NCBI RefSeq assembly: GCF_002259795.1
Contig: NZ_MWXA01000001.1
Location: 112,600-176,599, forward strand
Source: Bifidobacterium aquikefiri
GTDB taxonomy: Bacteria; Actinomycetota; Actinomycetes; Actinomycetales; Bifidobacteriaceae
Direction of reading: 5' to 3'
Length of the DNA: 64,000 nucleotides
Below, piece after piece: positions 1 to 9,374 of this stretch (position 1 is the stretch's first letter; each line of letters begins with the position of its first letter). The notes beneath the pieces were generated by a model. It did no database searches, was not told where the DNA came from, and saw nothing but the letters and a program-made list of their open reading frames with translations. Position numbers and translations under genes: made by a program.

Positions 1-1454
1 CCGCTGGTGATAGTGAGGTTCGATATCTGGTCGAAACCCCAGTTGGAGGGAAGTCGATAACCCATGTTGCCGCTGAAGCCGGAGGACATGTCGGATACGA
101 AACTGTTGACCGCATACCCCGCTTCGCTAACCCTGCTGCACACGTTTCTCGCCCCATAAATACCGATGCGATACATGTCGCCCATCGCCTGGTGGAGGGC
201 CTGGAAATACGGCAGGATGTTGGTCGTCACATCGGCGTCCAAAGCATCAAAATCAACCGCAACAAAGATCAGGGCGTTCGCCGGTATCCCGAACTCCGCA
301 CCCGCAGACTTCACGGCTGCGGCATCCACGGCCCCTTGCGCTGCAGTGAAATAGGACAGGGAATTTCCCAATGTTTGGAAGATGGGGAACACGGAAAGGC
401 CTCCGGCGAGAATCCGTCCGAGCTCGCCGTCCTGCAAAGCCTTGTCCTCCCCGTCGATGATGCCATGCGTGATGTATCGTCCCACCATCGAATAGGAGTT
501 TGCTCTCAGAACTGCCAGACGTGCCGTTGTGATCTCGAATCTCGTGTCGCAGGCCGTGCCCTTCCGGGTGTTGTCGCCATAGCTGATGAGCAGACTCATC
601 CATGTGGCCAGGTTCGCCACCCCGGTCTGCGGCAGTGCGCACAGCTGTTGGAACGCGCTGACATTGCTCGCGGAGAAGCCGCCATCGAAATTTCCACTGC
701 CAAACCCATTGACATACAGGCAGAAGTTGAGCAGACGGGTGAAATCGCTGATCTGGCTGGCCGTGTAGGAGGATCCTGTGTAGCTGGTCTGACCGCCTGT
801 ATATGGGATCGTCGGGCAGTAGGTCTTGGTGCCAGTGCCGAAATTGCCGTTGGCGACGCTCGTGGGCATGCCTTCCAACGCCTGTAGCACGAGAATGGTG
901 GCCGTGTTCGTGTCCCTGTTATACAGGCCATCGCAGGGAATGATGCCGACGTATGCCTCGTAATCGCGATTCATTTCCTGCTGGAAGGAGCGCACATTGC
1001 TGTCCCCGCCGGATCCGGTGACGATCTGGAACTGATTCATGGAAAGCAGGGCCTTCATGAAGTTCACGCTCACGACGGCATCGGGACTGACCTTGCCAGC
1101 ATCCTCTTTCATAGTGATCACGGCATCGGCTACGGGTTGGTCAAAATGGTTGTCCAATGTCCCGTAATGTTCGGGATTGTATCCCTTGCACCACAATGCG
1201 CCTTGGAGAATCGCATATTTGTTGCTTGTCCCCGATGCCGGCTGCAACGGGTTTTGGGCATACAGGGCCTGCGAGGTGGGACCGAAGTTGTCCGCCGTGT
1301 TCTGTATCCCCAATTCAATCTGCAACGCGCGCGTCAACGCATAGATCGTTTGCCAACCCGTGAACCCATCCTCGGTGATCGTGTTGTAGCGGGGATCACC
1401 GCCATATGTTGCGTTGAGCCACTGCTGTGTGGCTAGAACCATTGCATCTGCCAT
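1..1454 (-). CDS. DUF1906 glycoside-hydrolase-like protein, C-terminus cut by window edge
   Basis: Open for 484 codons from ATG at 1454 to the window edge with no stop, so it is partial. A GAAGGAG ribosome site lies 9 bases before the ATG. The N-terminal part (about residues 1-290) looks like two peptidoglycan-binding-like helical repeats. From about residue 320 it matches the Rv2525c/DUF1906 glycoside-hydrolase-like family: an opening VGRYITHG, then GLSVFPIFQ, the acidic VAVDFDA strand, YRIGIYGARNVC and SDMSSGFSGNMGY. The family has a TIM-barrel fold and is linked to cell-wall or lysin functions; the reaction is not settled. No signal peptide is visible, so export would need another route. 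It is read away from the two small secreted proteins to its right. Probably cargo of the conjugative element. Confidence 0.8.
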   Translation of the reverse strand, partial: MADAMVLATQQWLNATYGGDPRYNTITEDGFTGWQTIYALTRALQIELGIQNTADNFGPTSQALYAQNPLQPASGTSNKYAILQGALWCKGYNPEHYGTLDNHFDQPVADAVITMKEDAGKVSPDAVVSVNFMKALLSMNQFQIVTGSGGDSNVRSFQQEMNRDYEAYVGIIPCDGLYNRDTNTATILVLQALEGMPTSVANGNFGTGTKTYCPTIPYTGGQTSYTGSSYTASQISDFTRLLNFCLYVNGFGSGNFDGGFSASNVSAFQQLCALPQTGVANLATWMSLLISYGDNTRKGTACDTRFEITTARLAVLRANSYSMVGRYITHGIIDGEDKALQDGELGRILAGGLSVFPIFQTLGNSLSYFTAAQGAVDAAAVKSAGAEFGIPANALIFVAVDFDALDADVTTNILPYFQALHQAMGDMYRIGIYGARNVCSRVSEAGYAVNSFVSDMSSGFSGNMGYRLPSNWGFDQISNLTITS

Positions 1455-1796
1455 GATAGGCATCTCCTTCAGAGATTCATCAGAATCGATAAACCTGTAA
1501 GTAACTGAATCTTGAACCGTTCGACCGGCCACGTACCCTTCGCGTGTGACCGCTCTACAAAGAGCGGGAAGAGGCGTCGGCGTATTACCCAAGCCCGTTC
1601 CTACCGCTGGAACCGTCGTCCTTGACATTTCCACGATCATTATATGCAGGCGACACACGCTGCAAGGGTCACGGAACATGAACGTGCGATGAGCAGTAAG
1701 TGACGTCTGTGAGCCTGCTTCCTCCCAGCAGTATGATTATGGCAGGCTCCGGTCTCATCGGCGAGAATGGGGGCTTATTCTATGAAGGGGAAAGAA
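1455..1796. promoter_or_regulatory. Divergent intergenic region, left cargo
   Basis: This 342-base stretch separates the DUF1906 gene (leftward) from the secreted protein gene (rightward), so it should hold promoters for both. A perfect TTGACA at 1622-1627 faces right, but the nearest TATA-like hexamers (1641-1648) sit only 13-15 bases away, so the promoter call is weak. No gene, tRNA or strong hairpin is seen. Confidence 0.35.
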
Positions 1797-2441
1797 ATGA
1801 TTCATCATCAGAACTCTATGAAAAAATGGGCTGCGCCCATCGGTTTTTGCCTCACAGCATTCCTACTGTCATCATTCTTCGTTCCCGCCGTCTCGGCCGA
1901 CGAGCTATCGGATGATACGCCGGCATCCACTGGCAATGTCGAGCTGATAGAAACCGGGAATGTACTCAACCCCGACGCCCTCATCAACGCAGGATCGGCC
2001 ACCGACGACGAAACAACCATCAGCCCCATGCGAGTAACAGCTACGACTGACGAACTGGAATTGCAGCCCACCTGGCAAAACCCTGCATATGTGTCTCGAA
2101 CGTCATCCTCGGGAATGATGTCCCGCGCATCCGTTGTATCAAGCGTGTGCACCACGAAGAATTATAAAGTCATCACCAAAGTCGGCGGGGAAGCAGGATC
2201 TGGATACGTATACCAGTGCTGGAGCGGCAAGGGAACCTACACGTCATCAACAGCATTCCCCACATATGGTGGAGGAGTCACAGCAGTCTGCCCCGGCAAC
2301 AACAAGGGACAGATCTACTATCGTGCCACCTGGGGAGGAAGCTGGTTTTGGAGTCTGGTACGTGGACCCGTCTCCACTAACAGCACCTGCTATTCGTTTG
2401 CTGCTCAAATGATGTACAGGAGCATTAGACTCAACTCCTGA
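1797..2441 (+). CDS. Secreted hypothetical protein with Cys/Trp-rich C-terminus
   Basis: A 214-residue protein with a clear signal peptide: KK, then a hydrophobic stretch, then AVSA before DELSDD (cleavage near residue 35). The start at 1797 is chosen because AAGGGG lies 6 bases upstream; upstream in-frame ATGs lack a site. After an acidic, Thr-rich linker, the last 90 residues carry three cysteines and many aromatic and glycine residues (VYQCWSGKG, YRATWGGSWFWSLVRG). I do not recognise the family. A cysteine-bearing secreted domain of this size could be a bacteriocin-like effector or a surface-binding module, but nothing proves either. The LRR lipoprotein gene follows after 30 bases in the same direction, so the two are probably co-transcribed. 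Confidence 0.7.
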   Translation: MIHHQNSMKKWAAPIGFCLTAFLLSSFFVPAVSADELSDDTPASTGNVELIETGNVLNPDALINAGSATDDETTISPMRVTATTDELELQPTWQNPAYVSRTSSSGMMSRASVVSSVCTTKNYKVITKVGGEAGSGYVYQCWSGKGTYTSSTAFPTYGGGVTAVCPGNNKGQIYYRATWGGSWFWSLVRGPVSTNSTCYSFAAQMMYRSIRLNS

Positions 2442-2471
2442 CAGCCGTTATCAACGGGAAGGCGGAGGCAC

Positions 2472-3164
2472 ATGCGTGCAACACTCCTAAGACTCGCACG
2501 AGTCGCCTGCATGGCGGGCATAACGATGATGCTCGTCATGCCCGCGGCGGCATGCTCGTCCGTCCGGCAGGCGACGCCCATCGAACCCACCGGATCGTCA
2601 TCCTCAACAAGCAGGGACACGACGCATGGGGAAGCCCCCTCTCCGGCGGCCAACATGTCATCGACGACCACCGCGTCGCCCAGTCCGACAGGGGCGCAGG
2701 AGAATCTGGGCACCTACCGGCAGCTGTTCGCCGACCCCACGCTAGCCCAGTGCATGGCAGAGATCATGGGCCAGCACGTCGACGACCAACTCACCCGCCA
2801 GGCAGCCGAAGGAATGACCGGCATCGGCGGCCTCGGCGTCGCGAACGATTCCGGACTTCCCGATACCGAGCATCCCCACTGTGGCATCGCATTGAAGAAC
2901 GTGACCAGCCTTTCGGGACTCGAACACTTCACGAACATCCAGACCCTCTACCTCGATGGTCTTACACACGTTAGCGACCTGACCCCCATACGAGGGCTCG
3001 ACCGGCTCATGATGCTCAGGCTCAACGGCACGGCCGTCACCGACTACTCGCAGCTGAACATGCCCAAACGCATCTTCAACCTCGACGTGTACGTCAACCC
3101 AGGCCAGCCCACACCCACCATCGCCCAGCAGAGAGCCTGGCGCATCAACATCATCACGCAATGA
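2472..3164 (+). CDS. Lipoprotein with short leucine-rich repeat
   Basis: 230 residues. The N-terminus is a lipoprotein signal with lipobox PAAAC (cysteine near residue 28), followed by a Ser/Thr/Pro-rich linker typical of wall-spanning lipoproteins. Residues about 140-205 form internalin-type leucine-rich repeats, for example GLEHFTNIQTLYLDGL and GLDRLMMLRLNGTAVTDYS. LRR units usually bind protein. The start has GGAGG only 3-4 bases upstream. It follows the secreted protein gene by 30 bases, so the pair may be secreted factor plus surface receptor, partner or immunity protein; that pairing is inference. It ends shortly before a convergent gene. Confidence 0.75.
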   Translation: MRATLLRLARVACMAGITMMLVMPAAACSSVRQATPIEPTGSSSSTSRDTTHGEAPSPAANMSSTTTASPSPTGAQENLGTYRQLFADPTLAQCMAEIMGQHVDDQLTRQAAEGMTGIGGLGVANDSGLPDTEHPHCGIALKNVTSLSGLEHFTNIQTLYLDGLTHVSDLTPIRGLDRLMMLRLNGTAVTDYSQLNMPKRIFNLDVYVNPGQPTPTIAQQRAWRINIITQ

Positions 3165-3251
3165 CTTGTCCGGCGATGTGAGAGACCACATAAGCTACGC
3201 AAGCCAAAATATCACGACAACGGCGATAAGAGCAGCATGCCAGACGATGAG

Positions 3252-4634
3252 TTAGAGTCCTGGATCACTGCCACCAATGTTTCCTTCGTCGCTGCCACTA
3301 CTGGGCACACTCCACGAAGGGGCTGCACTGCTGCCATTCTTGGAAGTTCCTGACGTGCTGGATCCTGATGTGCTGCCGGTTGAATGCCGGCGTGTAGTGG
3401 ATCCCGACGAATCAGAAGAACGATGATACGAGTTCGAGGACGAAGACGGGGAACCCGAAGATCCCGACGCAGCCTGAGCCGCAGCCTGAGCGGCGGCAGC
3501 AGCCTTGTCGGCGGCCGCCTTGTCAGCCGCAGCCTTCGCAGCCACGCTATCGTTCACGCCCTTCACCGGAGCGGCCAGCGTCGCCTGAGCATCCCGATAC
3601 TTCTTGGGATCCTTCACGCCCTTGTCCGCAAGCACCTTGTTCGCCGCGTCTAGCGACTTCTTCAACGTCTCGCGAGTCTTGTTGTCGGCAACCTTGCCGT
3701 GCGACGAGTCCAACGTGCCCTGAGCGGCCTTCACCGCCTTCGCCAGCGAAGACTTCGCATCCGCAAGCGACTTCGCATCACGCGACGCCACCACCACACG
3801 AGCAGCCCTAACAATGGCACTTGTGTCGGATTGTATGGCTGAGGCATTTGTGGCGAGACGTTCGGCTTGGCCGGTGAGCTGGGTGGTGGTGAGACTGGAC
3901 GTGCAGGAGACGGTGAGCTGGTCGGCCATGCTGGTCTGAACTTTTTGAAGCGTGGTGAGGGTCGATGGGGTGGTGAGTTGGGTGGGTTGGATGCCTTTGA
4001 GTTCGTGCGCCGTGGCGAGACTCTTTGCACGGGCGGTGATGGCTTGTTCCTGACTGGTGAGTGCCGACTGGCACGATTGGAGTGCCTTGCCGTGCTGTGC
4101 GCTGTGCCATGCCTGCATGCAGCCTGCGGCGGCAGCTACAAGAATGAGCGCGCCTGCGAGGATGCAGGCGGCTTTGATGAACATGATGCGGCTGATGGCC
4201 GGCAGTCGTCTGACTGATGTTGGCGCCGGCCCGTCATCGTTCATGCTCACGGGATCAAGCTGCTGGGTGGGTGCTTCGTTGATGGGCTGCGTCACCTCGT
4301 CGGAGACGGGTAGTGGCTCGACCGCCGTTTCAGGTTCAGGTTCAGGCTTTGGCTCCCGTTCGGTGGCCGGCTGTAGGGCCGTCGTGGCGATGCCGTCCGG
4401 CTCCTGGGTGTCAACGAGGGAACCGTCAGGACGGACGACGAAGTGATGCTGCCCGTCCGATTCCAGGACGTTGAGTGCATGATCCTCTTTGAGTGTGGCG
4501 GCGTCGCGGACGAGGATCGTAAGTATTGCCGAACGCGCTGCCTGCGCGTCCTGTTCGCGGATCTTGCGTCGTTGCCCGTTGACGGTGAGCGTGGCCGAAC
4601 CGTCATCGTAGATGGCCGCCGTGCACTGGATCAT
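3252..4634 (-). CDS. Membrane-anchored coiled-coil protein of the transfer operon
   Basis: 460 residues. A cytoplasmic N-terminal domain of about 80 residues precedes a Pro/Glu-rich linker. One hydrophobic segment (about residues 150-172) follows, then an Ala/Ser/Lys-rich, probably coiled-coil external region (about 175-385). The end is a low-complexity Ser/Gly/Thr tail. Proteins of this build are often annotated as colicin transporter in bifidobacteria, but nothing here shows transport of a colicin. It is the last gene of the leftward type IV secretion operon, 12 bases after the VirB8-like gene, so it may be a surface or stalk part of the mating channel. An upstream AAGGAC supports the start. 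Function unknown. Confidence 0.75.
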   Translation of the reverse strand: MIQCTAAIYDDGSATLTVNGQRRKIREQDAQAARSAILTILVRDAATLKEDHALNVLESDGQHHFVVRPDGSLVDTQEPDGIATTALQPATEREPKPEPEPETAVEPLPVSDEVTQPINEAPTQQLDPVSMNDDGPAPTSVRRLPAISRIMFIKAACILAGALILVAAAAGCMQAWHSAQHGKALQSCQSALTSQEQAITARAKSLATAHELKGIQPTQLTTPSTLTTLQKVQTSMADQLTVSCTSSLTTTQLTGQAERLATNASAIQSDTSAIVRAARVVVASRDAKSLADAKSSLAKAVKAAQGTLDSSHGKVADNKTRETLKKSLDAANKVLADKGVKDPKKYRDAQATLAAPVKGVNDSVAAKAAADKAAADKAAAAAQAAAQAASGSSGSPSSSSNSYHRSSDSSGSTTRRHSTGSTSGSSTSGTSKNGSSAAPSWSVPSSGSDEGNIGGSDPGL

Positions 4635-4646
4635 GATATTGAGTCC

Positions 4647-5327
4647 TTACTGCTGTTGGGTTTCGTTGACCAGATCGTCAGGGATGCGGAAGCTGAGCTG
4701 GTCTGCCGTGGGGTTGACTACCTTGGTCACCAGATCGCTTTTCTCATCGACGGTGACTGTCCAGGTGTCCTTTTCCTCATCGAACTGCACATCTTTCCCG
4801 TTCTTATCCGTATACCAGGGTTGGATGGAGGCAGTCACCGTGATGGTATAGGTACGATCCGGTTTCTTGCCGGTGACGTTCTGCACCGCCCAGGTGGTGT
4901 AGGCGGTTTCGCCGCTGGGTTGGATGCCTGCCGTATGCGCCTTGGCGAACACGGTGTCCCACAGCGAGATATACGACGATGCGGCCTGCTTGCTCATACC
5001 GGCGCTTTCCAAGGTGGTTGCATCGGGCTTGGTGACGGCATCGTTCAGCTTGCTGTATGTGGTTGCAATGGTGGCCACGACGCTGGTCGCTTTGTAGACC
5101 ACGGCGTCGGGCACGTTCGTATAGCTGTCATCCTCGCCACCCTTGCCACCGTCGCCGGCCCCCGTCGATGATGATGCACTGTAGCCGAAGGCTTTGTTGG
5201 CGATGGCTGCCTGCTGTTCACGATTGCGGTTCACGGCGCCGACAATGGCGAACGTGCAGCCCACGATGATGGCCAATACGACTGCCGCCGCGACCCCGAT
5301 TATTGTCCACTTCTTCTTGTTGCTCAT
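4647..5327 (-). CDS. VirB8/PrgL-like bitopic conjugation protein
   Basis: 226 residues: a short basic cytoplasmic N-terminus, one membrane helix (about residues 7-30), a Gly/Ser-rich linker, then an external alpha/beta domain of about 150 residues. Length, topology and position right after the PrgK-like hydrolase match PrgL/TcpC/VirB8-type channel scaffold proteins, which have an NTF2-like external domain. Similarity is structural rather than motif-based. The ribosome site is unusual: a GAA/GGAGAA repeat just before the start offers two overlapping AGGAG-type sites. Confidence 0.65.
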   Translation of the reverse strand: MSNKKKWTIIGVAAAVVLAIIVGCTFAIVGAVNRNREQQAAIANKAFGYSASSSTGAGDGGKGGEDDSYTNVPDAVVYKATSVVATIATTYSKLNDAVTKPDATTLESAGMSKQAASSYISLWDTVFAKAHTAGIQPSGETAYTTWAVQNVTGKKPDRTYTITVTASIQPWYTDKNGKDVQFDEEKDTWTVTVDEKSDLVTKVVNPTADQLSFRIPDDLVNETQQQ

Positions 5328-5355
5328 AATGTTTTCTCCTTCTCCTTCTTCTTCT

Positions 5356-6858
5356 TTAATACCAGTGGGGGCTACGGGACTGCCACTTCTCCCATGCTGC
5401 GCATGGTGTCCCGTAGTCAGGTCGTGACTTAATGTAGCCCAGACCCCACTTGACCTGGGTCACCCCGTTGGTCTTCCAGTCAGAGCCGGACGAGGCCATC
5501 TTGCTGCCCGGCAGCGCCTGGGGAATGCCATAGGCGCCGCTGGAAGCGTTCTCCGCATCGACGCGCCAGCCTGATTCGTGATCCCACAGCTGCACCAGGC
5601 AGTTGTATTGGGTGTCATCGTTCAACGCGCTCTTTGCGTAGCTTTTCGCGTCCGTTCCCGTGCCGCCGGCGGAGCCGGAAGCACTGCGGCCGAGTGGATT
5701 GTGCTTGATCACGGCCTGCCCGGAGGCCACATATGAGGCGAGCTGGCTGGTGGTGGGGTTGGTCTGGAAGTATTTGCCGCCTCCATAGTTCTCGATGAGC
5801 ACGGATCCATCAGAGACCTGCGCGATGTAGCCGACGTGCCCGTAGGGGCCGCCGCTGGCGCCGAGAATGGCGACGCCGGCCGGTATGGAGATGATGTCGC
5901 CAGCGGAGGGCGTCGTGGTGACGTTCCATCCGGATAGATTGCCGGCGAGGCCCCATTGGCCGCCGTTGCCGCCCAGGGGAGTGAGCTGCGCCCACTTGTA
6001 TTTCCAGGGTGCGGCGGTGACGCCGGCATCACGGTTGATTCGCCAGGCCACGAAGTCGGTGCAGTTGCCGTACTCGTAGCCCAGGGGAGACGTTCCGTCG
6101 TTGTAATGGCCCTTGTATGGGTAGTCGTCTGTGATCGGATAGTTCGCGCTGCTGGTCTGCGTATTCTGGTCGTTCGCGGCTCCTGGAAGCCAGGAGAACA
6201 GTGAGGTGATCAATGTGATCACGGCCATGAGAATCACGATGCCCATGATGAGCGGCAGCGACATGGAGCTGACGGCCGCAGCGACCGCCGTGGCCGCACG
6301 GGTAGCCAGGGCAACGGCCTGCCTGGTGATGTTGGCTGTCGTTCGTGCGGCCGCCTGGGCCGTCTTCCTGGCCGCTTTTGCTGTGGCTTTGCGGGCCGTG
6401 GATTGCGTTGCCTTGCGCGCTGTGCGCTGGGCAACCTTCCTGGCCGCCACGCTGGCCGCCTTTCGTGTGGCCAGCGTGGCGGTCTTGCGCACCGTGGTCG
6501 CCGTCGATCGAGCCGCCCAGACGGTGGTCTTGCGGGCTACCATCGCCCCTGCTTTCACGCCGGTGCGTGCGAAGCGTTTCGCCCCCGTTTGCAGGAGCTG
6601 TTTCGACTTGTCGCCTAGGCGCTCGTTCATGTCGCGCTGATCGCGTCCGGTCAGGGTCGGCGTCGTGGAACGAATGCCGCTGCTCAGCTTGGACAACAGC
6701 CTGCTCTTCTTGCGCCGTTCGTTCCTCACGATGGATTGTGCGCCGCGACGGCGGCCCAGGGCAGCGCCTTCCCTATGGAAGTTCATGCTGCCCTTGCGTG
6801 ATTTCACGTTGGGTTGGCCGAACCTTACCATGCCGGCCTGGTGTGTCCTGGCTTTCAT
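5356..6858 (-). CDS. PrgK/VirB1-like peptidoglycan hydrolase (CHAP plus transglycosylase-like)
   Basis: 500 residues. The first 185 are extremely Ala/Arg/Lys/Thr-rich with repeated ARKxA units, followed by a membrane segment (about 188-215). A CHAP amidase domain follows (about 240-395), with the catalytic Cys in YEYGNCTDFVAWR and the His in YGHVGYI. The C-terminal 95 residues are lysozyme/SLT-like: LWDHESGW carries the probable catalytic Glu, and SSGAYGIPQ is typical of SLT domains. Such two-enzyme proteins open the cell wall for the mating channel (PrgK of pCF10 is the model). Its ATG overlaps the stop of virB4 (TGATG), so translation is coupled. Confidence 0.85.
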   Translation of the reverse strand: MKARTHQAGMVRFGQPNVKSRKGSMNFHREGAALGRRRGAQSIVRNERRKKSRLLSKLSSGIRSTTPTLTGRDQRDMNERLGDKSKQLLQTGAKRFARTGVKAGAMVARKTTVWAARSTATTVRKTATLATRKAASVAARKVAQRTARKATQSTARKATAKAARKTAQAAARTTANITRQAVALATRAATAVAAAVSSMSLPLIMGIVILMAVITLITSLFSWLPGAANDQNTQTSSANYPITDDYPYKGHYNDGTSPLGYEYGNCTDFVAWRINRDAGVTAAPWKYKWAQLTPLGGNGGQWGLAGNLSGWNVTTTPSAGDIISIPAGVAILGASGGPYGHVGYIAQVSDGSVLIENYGGGKYFQTNPTTSQLASYVASGQAVIKHNPLGRSASGSAGGTGTDAKSYAKSALNDDTQYNCLVQLWDHESGWRVDAENASSGAYGIPQALPGSKMASSGSDWKTNGVTQVKWGLGYIKSRPDYGTPCAAWEKWQSRSPHWY

Positions 6859-9374
6859 CAGGACTCGCTTTCACCGAACTTGGTGGAGAACAGCCGGTAC
6901 AGGCCGCTCGTGGTGGGAATGCGCCCATCGACGGGCACGGTGGCGCTGCCACAGCGGATCAGGCCGCATCCTGCCGGAATGTTGGTGAAGCTGCGCCGCT
7001 GCTCGTCACTGAAATGCAGCAGGTCGCACAGGGTGTCGGCATCGGTCGCGTTCTGCTTCAACAGGTACAGGAAGTTCGAGTTGGCGAGCATGAGCCGAGC
7101 GTCATCGTTGGAAAGCAGCTCATCGATGTTCTGCGTGATGCCGGTGGGGATCAGCCCCCATTTGCGGGCACGCTTGTACAGGCTACGGAAGTATTCGCTG
7201 CTGAACCTGTTGGAGAACAGCAGGTGGAACTCATCGATGTAGAGCCAGGTGCGACGGCCACGCTTTCGGTTGTAGGCCGTGCGACGCCAGATCTGGTCGA
7301 GCACCACCATCATGCCGAACGTCTTCAACTCGTTGCCCAGAGACGAAATGTCCCAGGATACGAGCCGGTTGTCCACCTGCACGTTGGTCTCATGGGCGAA
7401 CAGGTTCAGCGAGCCGTTCGTGTACAGGTCCAACGCTCCTGCCAGCTCGTGGCCTTCCGCTGACTCTGAGTCCTCCAAAGACTTCTGCAAGTCCAGCAAG
7501 GTCGGCTGCACCATCGGCACGCCATCATGGGCTGCGGCCGCATGGGTGCGGTACAGCTTGACGGCACACCGGTCGATGAGCGACTTCTGGGCTGCGGTCA
7601 GCCCCTCCTTGCCGCCCACCAGGGCTGAGATCATCTGGAGGATGAAGTCGGCCTTCTCGTGGATGGCGTCACCGTCTGCCATGCCGGACTCCAAGCTAAT
7701 GTCCATCGGATTGACGGTATCCGTGGATCCGGCGTGAATCTGTATGGTGGTGCCGCCATACGCCTTGATGAGCGGCGCATACTCACGTTCCGGGTCGATG
7801 ATGATAATGTCATCGTCCGGCCGGGAGAGAAACACGTTCGTGATCTCCATCTTGCCGGACTGGCTCTTGCCTGATCCGGTGGTGCCCAGGATGAACCCGT
7901 TGCCGTTCATCTCCTGGGTACGATCCGCGAGAATCACGTTGCCGGACTGCGAGTTGATCCCATACCAGTTGCCGTGCGGGGCCAGCAGCTCCTGCGTAGT
8001 GAAGGGGATGATCACGGCCGTGCTCGCGGTGGTCATGGTGCGTCTCATCGGCAGTGCGCGCACGCCAAGCGGCAGTTCGGTGCTGATCCCGTCAAGCGTC
8101 ATGAACGTGGCGCGTTCCGCCTGGCAGGAATGCTTGCGGATCGCGGTCATCACCTCTTCGGTCACCTGGTCGCAGTCCTCCTTGGTGGTGCCGGTGATGC
8201 CGATGATGAGCACGGTGCTGAGGATCTTCTGATTCGACTGCTCCAATTCCTCACGCAACTGGGTGGCCTCGTCCAGACCCTCGGTGAGCCGGTGAGGGAT
8301 CATGGTCTCGTCATAGTGCGCCCTGCGAGCCTTCTTCTGCTCGGTCATGACCTGCATCTCGAACTCGGCTATCTGACGGTTGAGCATGCCCATGCCGTCA
8401 GCCTGATCGAACGGCTCGATATGCAGGCTGATGTTCAGATCGCTCTTGATCGCCGTGAGATCCCCGATGAGACTGTCAGAAAGCCAACGCGGGTAGTCAC
8501 GCACCCACAGCACCGTGTGATGGGATGAACCCGAACCGTTCATCAGCTCACAGCCCTTGCCGTCAGCATCGAGCTTGATGGCCCAGGGGGCGATGTAATC
8601 CTTCGTGTGCATGGACTTGCGGGCTGCGGCGAAATCATCCTCCGTGAACGACGGCACCTCGCCGGGACGCATCAGATGCGATAGCAGCGCGAGCCGCTGC
8701 GTACGGTCAAGCCGTTCGACACGGCAGCCATCCATGGCGCTCAGCATGCCCTGGATCTCCCCATAGGCGCGGCTCAGCGCTGCGGAAGCCTTCTCCGCAT
8801 CGCTTTCACGAACCGTCACCGTCAGATACTTTTCGGTGACCACGCTTTTCCCACTGCCGGAACGCAGCTTGTTCGTGGCGATCCTGTTGAAGTCCTCGCG
8901 CCATGCATCGAACCGGTCGCCGGTCAATGGCTTCTGCACCAGGTCGGTCACGTCAGCCTCATCGAGCACGCGGTTGATGACATTCTCCTGGATCCTGGTG
9001 CCGGAGCCGAAACTGTTAATAAACTTGGCCCACTGATCTACCAGAGCCTCCTTCGTGTCCTGCGCCGACGCCACATAGTTGATGTCGGACATGCTCATCG
9101 TGATCGACCATTCATCCTCTCCCAGGTAGGCCATCCCGTCAGGCTTCATCGCCCTGTACGCAATGACGTCGCCCGTGCGCTTGGGGGCAGCCGACCACAC
9201 GCCACGGCTCACGTCATCGTAGCCGGTGACGTGGCGGATATGACCCTTGGCTGAAAGATGGGTGTCAGCGTTCTTTGAGGTTTTCCTTCTCCTTCTTTTT
9301 ATCCTGCTTCTGCTCTCTTCTGCTTCGCTGATCTGCTGGGCGGCCTGCGTCCATCCCTCGGTATTCGTCTGCAT
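6858..9374 (-). CDS. VirB4/PrgJ-family conjugation ATPase
   Basis: 838 residues from ATG at 9374, which has AAAGG 10 bases upstream; a further in-frame start at 9413 lacks a site. Walker A is ILGTTGSGKSQSGK near residue 496, and Walker B is WLYIDEFHLLFSN near residue 711. The N-terminal half is the divergent VirB4 domain. The protein is the cytoplasmic ATPase that powers assembly of the type IV channel. Its first 110 bases lie inside the 3' end of the PrgI gene in another frame, and its stop overlaps the start of the hydrolase gene, so PrgI, VirB4 and hydrolase form a tightly coupled block. Confidence 0.93.
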   Translation of the reverse strand: MQTNTEGWTQAAQQISEAEESRSRIKRRRRKTSKNADTHLSAKGHIRHVTGYDDVSRGVWSAAPKRTGDVIAYRAMKPDGMAYLGEDEWSITMSMSDINYVASAQDTKEALVDQWAKFINSFGSGTRIQENVINRVLDEADVTDLVQKPLTGDRFDAWREDFNRIATNKLRSGSGKSVVTEKYLTVTVRESDAEKASAALSRAYGEIQGMLSAMDGCRVERLDRTQRLALLSHLMRPGEVPSFTEDDFAAARKSMHTKDYIAPWAIKLDADGKGCELMNGSGSSHHTVLWVRDYPRWLSDSLIGDLTAIKSDLNISLHIEPFDQADGMGMLNRQIAEFEMQVMTEQKKARRAHYDETMIPHRLTEGLDEATQLREELEQSNQKILSTVLIIGITGTTKEDCDQVTEEVMTAIRKHSCQAERATFMTLDGISTELPLGVRALPMRRTMTTASTAVIIPFTTQELLAPHGNWYGINSQSGNVILADRTQEMNGNGFILGTTGSGKSQSGKMEITNVFLSRPDDDIIIIDPEREYAPLIKAYGGTTIQIHAGSTDTVNPMDISLESGMADGDAIHEKADFILQMISALVGGKEGLTAAQKSLIDRCAVKLYRTHAAAAHDGVPMVQPTLLDLQKSLEDSESAEGHELAGALDLYTNGSLNLFAHETNVQVDNRLVSWDISSLGNELKTFGMMVVLDQIWRRTAYNRKRGRRTWLYIDEFHLLFSNRFSSEYFRSLYKRARKWGLIPTGITQNIDELLSNDDARLMLANSNFLYLLKQNATDADTLCDLLHFSDEQRRSFTNIPAGCGLIRCGSATVPVDGRIPTTSGLYRLFSTKFGESES

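Noticed and set aside
192..887. 231-codon rightward frame over the left edge
   Set aside because: It lies opposite the DUF1906 gene, whose frame is open for 484 codons with clear family motifs and a good ribosome site.
1622..1648. Strong promoter at the perfect TTGACA
   Set aside because: No -10 hexamer at 16-18 bases; spacing of 13-15 makes it doubtful, so it is only noted within the intergenic entry.
3252..4634. Colicin transporter or immunity function
   Set aside because: The name comes from low-complexity coiled-coil similarity; no transporter features beyond one membrane helix are present.
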